This document shows positions 47,868 through 59,200 of a stretch of 64,000 nucleotides of DNA, piece by piece. Made by a program: the position numbers and the translations under genes. Positions within the stretch are counted from its first letter, which is position 1. Each line of letters begins with the position of its first letter. This DNA comes from Prunella strophiata. Lineage: Eukaryota; Chordata; Aves; Passeriformes; Prunellidae. The notes under the pieces are model-generated. The model saw only the letters and a program-made list of their open reading frames with translations. It was not told the origin of the DNA and ran no database searches. Location: assembly GCA_036583965.1 (NCBI GenBank), contig JAZBQD010000027.1, positions 25,179,001 through 25,243,000 on the forward strand, in the 5' to 3' direction.

Positions 47868-49650
47868 AAGTTGCTGGAGAGCACTTGGGAAAGGAGGAAG
47901 ACACAAGATGTGTGTTGCAAGGCAGAACAGGGAAGAACTTAGTGTGGCTGCTGAGCTCAGGCAGCAGCAAACCAGTCCTTTCTGTGCAGAACCTTTCCAC
48001 CAACTGGCAGGGTTGTTTCTGCCAAGGTAACTGGGACTTCTCTAAGTAAACTTCAGAAGTGTAAGTAAGGAACTTGTTCGTTATTGGTAAATTGTATTCA
48101 GTGATGCATTCAGCCTTGATGTCCTGGAGCTGAATATTGCTGTGCCTCAGTTCAGAGTCACTCATCTGTGTTTGAACATATGTTGAAGCACTGTTGGCTT
48201 TGCTGTGAAGATCCTCCTCTGCATAAGGTGCATAAAGGTGCATAAGAGGTGCATAAAGCTGGTATTACTTTTGACAAGGTAACAGAATGTAGAACCATCA
48301 CCTTCGTCTCCCAGAATTGCTTACTTTTCTTCTAACATAAGAAATAAACTGAAAATTATGATAAAGTGATGTGAGTCTAAGCACAAGCTTCTTCCTGATC
48401 ATATGGATCACAACATAGACGTCAGCTATCTCTGGCCACTTGCAGAAATAGAAAAATTGCTTGAAAGATCTGTGCCTGTAGAGAACCTTTCAGCAAGCAT
48501 TTCTTCCTTAAATGAGCCTACCCCAAACAGTTCTGGAAAAAGAGAAAAGGTGAGGTACAAAGGTTGCTTAAAGTCAGTAGTACTAATGTCAGTTAAATTA
48601 TTCCTCAGTACCTCTTTGCCTGGCTGCTTGCAGGAGTTCTCTACTCTTCTTCAAAATTTTGCAAGTTGTAAAATTTGGATGGAAATGATAAAATATCATC
48701 CCCATGTACATACAATCTCCTTTCCAAACAAAACTTTAGGAAGATATAGGTTATTTCTCCTTTTACTAAGATCATTATTTTTGCATTGAGATAATCTATT
48801 TATTTGTGGTACTTGATATCCTAAAAAAGTAACTTTTCTTCTTGTATCTGTGTATAGCTGGCTGCCTGCTGTATAAACTTCTAGCAAAGAACAGATTTGC
48901 AGAGCATGCTTTTAACATATTTTTTAGTCTCTCATGTCAAGAGTTCCTCACAACAAGTACCTGTTTCTACTGTTAAATACTTCGGGTAAAAAAAATAAAG
49001 AGAATAGCAGCACTTCCATTTCATTGCTGTTACTTCATGCTCTGAGCTGTTGGTCCATGGCCATTTGGTTTTATTGAGTATGAAGGAATGTGTGAAGATG
49101 CTCTCAAATTAATAGGATGTTTTCTTGTAGCAACTGAGAGATTTGGCCCATCCTTCATTCTCAAGCCCTTTGAACTGTCCTGTTGCCAAAAAAAAAAAAA
49201 AAAAAAAAATCCAACCAGGAAAACCTGTTGAGGTGGTGGAGCTTCTGGCTTCTTTGTGCTAGGCAAGGTTGGGGGTGTTAAGTGGAATTGACCAAAATCA
49301 CCTGAAGCATATAAAAGAGCAGAGTTTGGGAGACACAGAGCTGTGGTCACTTAAACCAGAGGTGGATTTGTTCTAACTATTGAGAGCCAGCAATGGATAA
49401 TGCTTCCTGTTTTAATGGGCAGAAATAAAAACAGTTAGAAGACATGGAAGTGCTGTTGTTGTGGATGTTTAATAGCTCAGGAAGGAAAAGATGGGATTTA
49501 CATTTTGAACATTTCACTGGACAACTGTTTTTTATTAAAAAAAAAAACAACTGTGACTTATTTTCAAATGTGTCCTCATAGTATATTTGTTTGTATATTG
49601 TGTAAACTATTTTAGTAATGATTCAAAATAAACACACTTGTTTGTTTTAT
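47868..49650 (+). other. TOR1AIP1: TOR1AIP1 3' UTR with alternative polyadenylation signals
   Basis: After the stop codon the plus strand is non-coding and AT-rich. AATAAA hexamers lie at 48343-48348, 48994-48999, 49424-49429 and 49627-49632. The last has the best downstream GT/T-rich stretch ('cttgtttgttttataaag'), so a UTR of about 1.8 kb with shorter alternatives is likely. A short tandem of 'ggtgcataa' lies near 48227-48259 and an A22 run at 49188-49209. Confidence 0.6.
49188..49209. repeat. A22 homopolymer
   Basis: Twenty-two consecutive A inside the presumed TOR1AIP1 3' UTR; a possible site of internal oligo-dT priming in cDNA data. Confidence 0.9.
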
Positions 49651-50141
49651 AAAGCTGTTTTAAGACTTGCCCACTGAATTTTAAGTGGTCAGACTTTTTT
49701 TTTCCCCATGTTTAAATTGCTCATTTCACCTTTGACCAACTACAGATGCCTAAAATACAACCTTTTGCAAAATTCAGGACTTTTAAGAAACATGAGTGGA
49801 GTGGTAGATACTGGGATGCAGATGCATGTATTTCATAATATCAGGGCTTTTGTCTGACAGGGAATGTTCCAGGAAATGGCTGTGAATTGTCTTTTACTTG
49901 GTGTTCTTGTACTAATTCCCCAGTTCTGATTTCAGCTGGAACTAATGATAAGATATGGTTCACTTGTTTCATTAGCCCAATACAAGAGTCAGCAGCTGAC
50001 AAAAGGGATGACTTCATCCTTGTTCCACTCCTAGCTGCATGTTCTGTACTTTTGGTGTACAAACCAGTGCACTGTGATCTGACTGGAGGGACAGTCTTAC
50101 TTAAAAGTAATTTTAAAAATATTATCAGAACCAGCCACTAC

Positions 50142-50161
50142 AAAAAAAAAAAAAAAAAAAA
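50142..50161. repeat. A20 homopolymer
   Basis: Twenty consecutive A, followed by an A-rich 'caaacacaaaaaccaaaaac' stretch. It lies in the interval downstream of TOR1AIP1. Confidence 0.88.
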
Positions 50162-53100
50162 TCAAACACAAAAACCAAAAACAACGTTGTAATATGAAGA
50201 CAGGAGATTGCACACTTATACAAATAAAACATATTTAATACAGGTTATTTTCTGTTTCTAAAACTTCTCTTCCTTGTAGGTATTAAAGAGCTATATGCCT
50301 GGCTCAAGAGAAAATAGGAAGATGTCTGGAAACTAAAGACTCAGTGTTCTGCTAGCCAAAGGAAAATAATTTTTTGTTGCTGTTGTGAACTGTAGGGGAA
50401 GCCTACAAAGGTTTATTTCCAAATATGTTGTGCTGCTTGGTCTGAAAATAGTTAAAAACAAGATTATATAGTCAGTTGCCCCTTCCATAGGAGGGGGAAA
50501 GGCTCAGGATTAGAAGATTCTTTCTGCTCTTGAAGCAGCAGGTCCTTTTGTAGCTGTTTGTGGCTTTGTCCTTAAAAGGCTCTCATTAAATATCCACAGG
50601 TACTTAATGCAGATCTCATTATGCAACTCCTACTCAGCCAGAGGTGAAGAGTAATGTCTGTCTGTGTTCCTCACAGGCAGCTGATTACTATCCTCCTTGT
50701 ATAATTATTTCATTGCCTGGGGCAAATGGAGCCATTTGATGTTTTCCAAACTGCAAAATAGTCTGGCTCCTTCTAGAGAAATCTCACTTGTGAAGTTGAA
50801 GTGTCCCTGACTGTCAGCAGATCAGGAAATTAGTTTGTGACAGAAAAAATGTGGTTTTACAGAGCAAAGACACCAGATCTGGCCTTGAGACCAAGAAGGG
50901 GATTTTCCTTCTGTGGCCTTTAGCAAAAAAACTTTTGAGTAGAACATGATCTTTTGGGGGAGGGCTAAAGCAGCTACACACCAAGCTGCAGACAAGATTT
51001 CCAGCACTCTGCAAATTGCACTGGAAATGGTCAAAGTGCTCCTTGGGCTGTGAGCAGATGGAGCTGCAGGTGGAAGGGGGAGTGTGGCCCCTCTCCTCCT
51101 GTCACCTCTGGGCACCTGCAGGATGGAAATACCTTATTGCCTTCAGCAGTGGCTGTTGTGAAAGGGACTCAGAACAAAGAACTGCCCAGCTGGAGTTACC
51201 TTGTCTCTCACGCCCTGCTCTGAGTCATGCTGTGCTGAGTGTGGAGCATGCTAAGCAGGTTTGGAAAAAAGAATTAACTTTTTCCCTCTTTTTTTTCACA
51301 TCAACAAAATCATACTTTCTGCAAATTAAATTAAAAAAGAAAAAAGTTGTGGCTTTCATATCCTTGTTTTTGAAAATTATATTTGTTTTGAATGAAAAGT
51401 CCAGCTCAAACTGAATTGCAAAAGGTAAGGTGAGAGCTCCGTGTTAAGGCAGGCATAAAATTATTTGCTGTACAGGGGACAGTATATGCACCATCTGCAG
51501 TGTAATTGCCAGCATGCTGTATTTAGAGTAAATAATCTGGTTTTGGAGGGGTGTAGTGAAACATGAACAACTTGCCAGATTCTGTGTTAGGACCCTGTGG
51601 TACAGTTGGAAAACTGTGGAAGAAATCTGAAGTGATGCCTTTATTTCATAAGAGAGCAATTTTTCATGCATTGTTTTTGCTGCCAGATGGACTGCAAAGT
51701 CATAGGAGTACAGAGAAGGGAGGGGGGGAGTGTCCTGTAGTCCTCACAGCTGTCCTGTGTCCTGTTTTATTGTCAGCTCCTGACAGTTGGATTTATAATT
51801 GTATGCCTGGAAAATCTCATTCCATGTCCAACAGGTGGAAGCACCCTTCCCCAAATTCCTCCATAGCTCTTGGGAGCCACATCAATCAGGGAAAGGGGGG
51901 AGGGAGTCTGGGGGATCTTGGCTGCAGGAGCCAGCTGCCCCTTTCTAATTTTAGAAGGGGTGTGCAAGAACAGTGTGGAGTGGAAAACTTTCCAAACCTC
52001 TTTCTTAGAGCTGCAATAGGCGAGTGAGTGAAAGATGAGAATGTGGCTTTGCTTTTCACTTACTGAGTGTCTCCCTCCAGCACTGGGGCAGTGCTCGCTG
52101 CTGTTCCCTGCCTTGCTCTGCCCTGTAGGGAGCTCATCCAGCTGCAGAGTGTTCCACTCCTCCCATCCTCTCACCTGGAGCTGTTTGCAGGTAAACACTT
52201 TTTATTTCTGAATTTCACAAGGTGACTGTGTTTTCCACAAGAATATGTTTTTCTTTCTTTTCTCATGTTGGGTGTTTGCCCATCAGAGCTTTCCACTTCA
52301 CTGCAAGGGAATCTTTGAAAGTGAAAAAGATTCACCTTCAAACCAGTTGGGTTCCACTGGCAGGTACAGAGAGCAAATAGGAGCAAAACTGGAATATAAA
52401 CACTGCCTTTTAATTCCATTTGAACCAAATGATTTCCATGTTTTAGAAAATCCTAATGTGATGCCTAGTTTGCTTGGAGATGAGAAGGAGGGGCATGAAA
52501 CTAGACTAACTGCTTCCAAACAGAAAAGAGAAACTATGTTTAAAAGCATAATTAAAGAGGCAGTGCATTACGAAAGTGCTGAATAATTTAAATAGGCTGC
52601 CAGTCCAGCAATATTAAGCAGTAAATTGAAGCAAATACTATGTGATGATGGGGAATGTAATAATTTCATTTGCCCTAGTCTGCAATCAGGCCCCCCATAC
52701 ATAGCAGTAATATTGTTTTCATTGACTGAAATTGCTGTTATTATTATTACTTTCAGTCTCCTGCATTTGGGAGCAGCAACTTTGCTCTTTGAGGACTCAG
52801 GAGGGAATTAGGCACTACTTTCCACTCTTTCCCACCTGGACCTGTGCTTGTCTTTCCATGTTCAGACATTTTTTTTCTCCTCATCTGGCAAAATAAAAAT
52901 AATTATAAAAGAAAAATAAATTTTAAAAGTGCCCAAGGAGCACTTTGACCATTTCCAGTCCAATTTGCAGAGTGCTGGAAATAAAAATAATTTTCAAAGG
53001 TTTAACCACTGACATCTCGAGCTCACCTCTTCTTTCAAAGGAGGTATACTTATGCAGAAAAAAGTACTCTGTAATTAGTTTGTATATGTAAAAGTTCCAA

Positions 53101-53301
53101 ATTAAGGCTAAATGAGTATCCTGTAATTGTGACATGATTAAATTCTGCATTGCCTAAGCTTCATAGTTGTAGTCTCTCAGTATTTAGGGTGTTTTCCTAT
53201 GATGTTCCCATACTGGAATAACTTACAAAATGATGCAAAATGATGACCATTTGCTAGAGGAGAGGCTATGTACAAATAGGTTAATCCTTTTTAGTGAAGT
53301 G

Positions 53302-53319
53302 AAAAAAAAAAAAAAAAAA
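53302..53319. repeat. A18 homopolymer
   Basis: Eighteen consecutive A followed by a short 'gaaagaaaagag' purine tract, upstream of the CpG island at 54 kb. Confidence 0.88.
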
Positions 53320-53989
53320 GAAAGAAAAGAGTAGCTCTGGTAGTTACCATGATCCTTTAGCATTTGGAGTAGATAACTCTCCACCCCTGTGCTCCCCCAG
53401 GAATTTGGCACCAAACAATCACACTAATGACTGAAAACCAGAGTGGGGAAGTTGTAGACAGGCCCTGAAGGAAACATTCCCAAAATAACTGTAGGAAGAA
53501 ATTATTTTTTCCTATTCTAATAACTTTACTTCTTCAGTGGAAATAATTTTGCTATAGCTGGATAATATCTTAGACCTATTTCTGAAGCGTGGGTGGTTTT
53601 AATGCATCTTCAGGGTGGAATCTGTGCATTAGAAGTCAGTATACTAACAAATTCTTCCGTGTCTATAATGAGTGATAAAAGTGAAATGAAGCCCGTGGAA
53701 CTCATGCCTCTGAAGTTCTGCGCAAATGTTTATTTAAATTTAAATTTGGGAAAGTGTAATTGGAGACGCTTTCATTTGAAAGAAAAAAAAAAAAAATCTA
53801 AAGATGACTTAGCTATGAACACAAATTACTAAAAAGCGGTGCCCTAGTTTCGGCTGGAGCCTGCTTCAGGAATGGCGACATCAGCGCTGGGTTTAATTAG
53901 CAGTGCCAAGTCCTGGCCTTGCACCAACATCCAGAGCTCTGCACATAAAACGCAAGGGGACTGACCCGGCAGGTCAAGCCTGTAGAACT

Positions 53990-54720
53990 GTGAGGGGAAA
54001 AAGAAAAGCTGCGAAGGAAATCCTGGAGAACGAGACTCTCCCGACCCTGAGGGAGGGCGGGGCGGCCGCGCCGCACCCAAGATGGCGGCGGCGCCGAGGG
54101 GGCCCGGCGGGCCGGCGCCATGCTGGGAAGGTCGGCGGCGGGCCGGTTCTCGCGAGAGTTCCCGATGCGCCGCCGCCGCCGCCGCTCCGTGTCAGTTGCG
54201 GGCCGGTAATGGCGGCGCTGGGCGGCCGCTGACGGGCCGCGCACCGGGCTCGGGCCGCCCTCCCTCCGCCCGCCCTCCGCGGGATGTGCCGCGACCTGCC
54301 GCCGGCGCAGCGGGCGTCCACCAGGTGAGGAGGCGGCGGGAGCGGCCCGCGCCGCCGCCCCAGGCCGCGCTCGGCCGGCGGTGCCGCCCCGCTGGGGCGT
54401 CGGGCGAGGTGGGGCCGGGGCGGGCCCGGCCCGAGGAGCTGCCGGCTGTCACTTGGCTCGGCTGCTCCGCCCGGCTCCGGCGTCTCCGCGGCATCCGCTT
54501 CACCCGTTAAGTCTCTTTCTTTTCCTAGTTTTGTTTTCCGCTGCTCGTCGTACCGGGGGTGGCGGATGAAGGGAGAGGGTTGGGGTGCTCTGTTTCGCTG
54601 TTGTCTTTTCGCGTTGTGGGGGAAACCGCCGATCCCGGGTGTTTCTGCGGCGAAACAGAAACAGAGCCCGGGGTGGCCCCGCTGCCCTCGAAGGCGCCCC
54701 GAGCACCGGGACGGCCCTTT
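53990..54720 (+). promoter_or_regulatory. CpG-island promoter, probably of CEP350
   Basis: CpG-dense island with two housekeeping-type elements: AAGATGGCGGC (YY1 type) at 54079-54089 and the palindrome TCTCGCGAGA at 54148-54157, bound by BANP and related factors. No TATA box is evident. It lies about 4.4 kb downstream of the TOR1AIP1 polyadenylation site, on the same strand. In human the next gene after TOR1AIP1 in that direction is CEP350, so the assignment rests on gene order only. Confidence 0.6.
54130..54324 (+). other. CEP350: First exon of the probable CEP350 gene, 5' UTR
   Basis: The exon ends CACCAG|GTGAGG at 54324/54325. Its start is not visible; it probably lies close to the TCTCGCGAGA element. 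It holds a 7-codon upstream frame (ATG at 54209, TGA by 54232) and a second ATG at 54284 that stays open to the donor (MCRDLPPAQRAST). CEP350 is a centrosomal and ciliary CAP-Gly protein of over 3000 residues; I do not find its N-terminal coding sequence in the window. The rest of the window would then be its first intron. Identity is inferred from synteny. Confidence 0.45.
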
Positions 54721-55014
54721 TAAAGTTTAAATGTGCGCTTTGCTAAATGTGTGCCTGTGCTGTGCCAGGGCGTCTTGCCCCGGCATTGCGGCATCGGTCG
54801 GTGTCTGCCCGCTCAAAGTCCTCCTGACATCCCCGGCAACATCTGCCCCGAGCGTTCTCTGACTTCATCGGGGCCATTCACTGTGCCTGTTGGAGGCATA
54901 AAGGCTTCTATACGAGTATGACTGGGTTGGTTTGCTGGGCTTTTTTTCCCTGTGGATGCAGTTTTGTGTGGTATATTGCCTGCTGTCGGTGTAGCTTTTG
55001 TGGTGATCAGTAAG

Positions 55015-55138
55015 GGTGATCAGGCACTGGAATAGGTTGCCCAGGGAGGTGGTGGAGTCACCATCCTCAGAGGTGTTCAGGATGTTTGATGATCTTAAAG
55101 GTCTCTTCCAACCTTGGTGATTTTCTGATTCTCTGATT
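55015..55138 (+). repeat. CR1 LINE 3' fragment
   Basis: Plus orientation: 'caggcactggaataggttgc', 'ccagggaggtggtggagtca' and 'ttaaaggtctcttccaacct', ending 'gattttctgattctctgatt', which matches the CR1 3' end with its short terminal repeats. It is severely 5'-truncated. Confidence 0.92.
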
Positions 55139-55734
55139 GTTTCTGTCTCTGGGTATGAGCTGTAGCTCAGCAGCTGAGCACTTCCTGGCACATTGAGTAA
55201 GTTTGCAGATAGAGGTTTGTCAAATAGCTTAATTGTGTAGATGAACGATCCGCTGTCTTGAAATTGAAAATTTAACACTTGACTGGTCGGTTCTGGGGGG
55301 AGGGGGGTTTGTCATCTTAAGCTGCTTCAACTGTTCTGCTGATTTGAAGACTCTAAGTACAGTGACCAAGAGTGTTTGTGGGACAAACATGTGGAGCTGT
55401 AGGTGATTCACTGCTTTGCACGTAAGTTCTCAGTGTTCTGTCGGGCTGTCTGCACCGACGGGCTGAGTTTTGCTGTGTCTTTGCTATAGTTCTGGTTGCT
55501 GCAACAGTTTCATTAGGTAATGCTTGAGATAATTAGATACAACTGAGGGTGTGGCCACGTGAACACTGTAAACTGTCGAAGGCTTCGGTTTCTGTGAGTG
55601 ACGCTACTTTAAACAGAAGGTGTCCTGCTCCCACTAAGCAGAGCGACTTAATTTATGGAGTAATGGCACATTTCTGCAAGGGGCCAGGGTACCGTGGAAA
55701 TTACTTGCATCCAAAGGAGTGTGGGCAGCATCTT

Positions 55735-56270
55735 GAGAGAGGTGATTGTGCCCCTCTGGTCCACTTTTGTGAGACCTCAGCTGGGGTGCTGTGTACAGTT
55801 CAGGTGTGCCCAGAGTAGAAAGGACGTGGAGCTGTTGGAGCAAGTGCAGAGGAGGCCACAAAGTTGGTAAGAGAACTGGAGCACCCCTCCTGTGAAGACA
55901 GGCTGAGAACGTTGGAGCTGTTCACAGAAGATTGCATGGAGACCTCACAGCATGTTCAGTGTCTGAAGGGACCTACAATAAAACCACAGAGGGACTCTGT
56001 TAGGAGCTATAGAGGTAGGACAAGAGGGAGTGGCTTCAAACTGAGAGACTGGGTTTAGGTTAGGCACTGGGAAGGAATTCTTCCCTGTGAGGGTAGTGAG
56101 GCTCTGGCACAGACCTCACAGAGGTGTGGCTGCCCCTGCTCTGGAAGCGTTCAAGACTAGATTGGATGGGGCTTGGAGCAACCTGGGATAGTGGAAGGTG
56201 TCCATGGCCAGGAGTTGGAACTGAATGATCTTTAAAAGTCCCTTCCAACCCAAACCATTGTAGGATTCTG
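55735..56270 (+). repeat. CR1 LINE 3' fragment, longer copy
   Basis: Plus orientation, covering the end of the reverse-transcriptase frame and the 3' UTR: 'gtgcagaggaggccacaaag', 'ggacaagagggagtggcttc', 'ggaaggaattcttccctgtg' and 'cccttccaacccaaaccatt', ending 'ggattctgtgttgctg'. The coding part is broken by stops and small indels, so it is a dead copy. The open frame at 55549-55818 overlaps it and is not a gene. Confidence 0.93.
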
Positions 56271-59200
56271 TGTTGCTGATTAGCATGGATCATCTTGCAG
56301 GCTTGCCTAGGCTGGGTGTGGTGGTGACTGAGAGAAAGTGATTTAAAATTATAAACATCTTGTTTGCGTGGGTTTGTTTTACTAAGCTTTGGTGCATAGC
56401 TCAGGTTTGAACACTGTACTGATAAACCAGTCCCAACGTGGATCATGTCTGTTATGTCTTGAAATAACTTTATTGGCAATTTCTGTCATCACAGCAAAGG
56501 CATCCCTTAAATGGATAAGAATCCAATCTTGGAGTTGCTACATCTGTACTGATGGTTTTGTTGACTTAGATGTAATGAACTTTTTGTCTCCTTTCACCCC
56601 TCTACCAGGCATACAGCTGTTTTCTGCTAAAAAGGTTTCCTTGTATCAAGCAGACTTGTGGATAAAGTCATTAATGGGTTTAGTCCCATTGACTTTAGAG
56701 TGCTCAGATGAGGCTGCAGTCTTATTAATGTGTTTCCAGTTAGGTTTGAGATCAGGAGTGTCAGTGCACTGTATTACCATCTCTGGGAGGTGAGTGAAGC
56801 TGCACAACATAACATGAATGGAGTGATGTACTGCTGCTGCTTCTTTTCTCCCACTTTAACTGTCCTGGCAGCAACCTGTTAAACTGAAAGAAAAGTCACC
56901 ATAAAAGAAAAATTATTAATTTTCTGCCAGGTTAGTGAGTTGAACTGGCTTGTGATGCAGTCAGGAGAGCATTGCATCTATGACAGTGACATGATTGCTA
57001 AAGAAGGTAGCAAGGAATATTTGGATTCTTTAATCACTGCAGACCTGCTAAATCTGCTCAACTCCACCTTGACAATTTACATCAGAGAACCACCTTTTTA
57101 TCAGTACAGCAGAACTGTTTAACTCTGCTATTGATGTACTTAAACTAATTCATGCTATTCAAATCAATGTGAGTGTTAATATAAGATCAGGTGTGGAAAT
57201 ACACTAATGGTAACAGAAGGACTTTGGTAGTCCAGTGCAGAAAGAAAACTTTCCCAGTGCAGTCAATATATTAAGCATGTGGCTGGATTTCAACAGAAGT
57301 GTAAAATTTATCAATAGATGTAAGTGCTTGGAAGATAGATGTGTATCATTGTGCTAATGATATAATAGGCTTTAATGGACTGCTCCACTGAGAATAAAAT
57401 TACTTGTATGCCTAAGTCTGAAACCTTTGTCAATATGCTAGAGAAAGAATAGAGCAAATAAATGAACTAATCAGTTATACCAGGTCAATTGAAAGTTGGT
57501 GAATGCTAACAGAAATTCTGGCTGGTTTAGCTTCCTAAGAACACTTCTCACTAATGGCAGAACTTCTCACTAAGCCACGTCCATGGCAATGCACCAGGTG
57601 GAGTTCTCATACTGAAACAGAAAAACTTTTAAAGGGATTGTGTTATTTAAACATGAGAAAATATCTAATTGCTGCATTTAGCTAGATCAAGAAAAACTCT
57701 TTTAGCAGAGTCTTGATATCTGACTCTGTAATGCCAGATCAGAAACAGAGCTGGTGGTCACTGTTCAGCTTGTCAAGAGGTTTTTGTGTTTGGGGTGTTT
57801 TGACACCTTGTGTTGTTATTGAGACGCTTCTTAGATGCTCCTTCTGAATGCAATTCTGAGCAGAGACATCAAAGGTGAGAAAGTGGCATTTGGAACATTT
57901 TCCCTGAAGTTTTCATGCACTTTAGTCTGCTTTGAAAGAAAATAGCAATCATCCTCCAGTTGACACAGCTGCAGGTAAAGTTGCTTCTCTGCTCATGCTT
58001 CTGTTGAGACATTGAAAGCTGCTGTCTTTCTCAAAATTGACAGGTCTGATTCTTGTACTTGGCTGAGGGCATTGCCTGTAAGTTCTAAGAAGGCTCCTTC
58101 ACAGTGGAGTGTTCCTTGTGAGATGAGATAGAACTTAAAGAATTTGAGCATATTCTGCTGAATGGATTTATGGTCTGCAAGAATTGTAATCTTCTAATGT
58201 GCAGTTTCTGGTAACTGGAGGTGGAATGAGTGAACAAACTCTTGTTTTGAAGGCTGAGGAAAGAAAATGCAGGAGTACTTTATTGGTTCTAGGAACTGGG
58301 GTATTTTCTTCTCTGTCATTAATGCTAAGATCTTTGAAGGCAAAGAAAATACAGAACTTGTGAATGGATAGGCAAAGCCTTGTGTGCATCTCCTTAATAA
58401 ATGGATGCATTCTCTGTGCCTTTGTACTCTGATTTCTTAATGAACAATGAATCAAGTTACACTAGCTGTCACAACATTCATTTCAATAGATTTCCTCAGA
58501 GTACCTCCTGGCATGTGGTGCAGCAAAGGAAGACATTCAATTTCAGTAGAACCACTAGTCCCTTTTTAGGGCCAGTTTCAGGTTTTTTAATCACTTCTCC
58601 ATCACTTGTGATGAAGCAGAGACACTTTTGCAAGTTGCCATGTCTTTTCATAGCAAAAGAATGTGGTAAATGTCCATTCTCAGCATACAGTTGGAAAGAA
58701 TCAGATCCAGAAATATTTTATTTATAGAGAAATCTTCACTGTAGTTTGGATGCAAATTTAGTAGCTGACTGGTGCCAGTGATTTAATTATGGAACTCAGG
58801 AAACATATTTGTATTTTCTACTGGGTTTTTTGACATTTGATGGATGTGTGTTTATATAATTTATCTTCCTGGTTAAAAGCTAGAGGTAGTGACACATGCT
58901 TTGAAATTTTTAAGTGCTCTTCTATCTGCAAGTGTGGGGTATATCTTGATTGCTCTTTTTTTGTACTGCCTTAGTATTCTTAAAGTTTTCTTGTTATCTG
59001 GTTTAAGACAGATCAAATTTTATTTAATTTCTTTTACTTATGAAGCTTTTGTTCTAATTATTGTCCAAAGTAATGATATTTGGAATGTGAGTTCTTCTGG
59101 TACTGTTATACTGGTGTATTACAAGACAAAATACCGGAATATTATCTAAAATTAGATCACTCAGAGCAGCTAATGTTCTTGAGCTCCTTGGGCATTGCTG

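Larger units (their letters stand above)
49660..53950. other. Intergenic interval between TOR1AIP1 and the next plus-strand promoter
   Basis: AT-rich sequence without a supported exon on either strand. It contains homopolymer runs at 50142-50161 (A20) and 53302-53319 (A18) and no long repeat that I can classify. The open frames here are short and lack recognisable domains. Confidence 0.55.

Noticed and set aside
55549..55818. 89-codon plus-strand frame
   Set aside because: It overlaps a CR1 fragment and reads through decayed LINE sequence.
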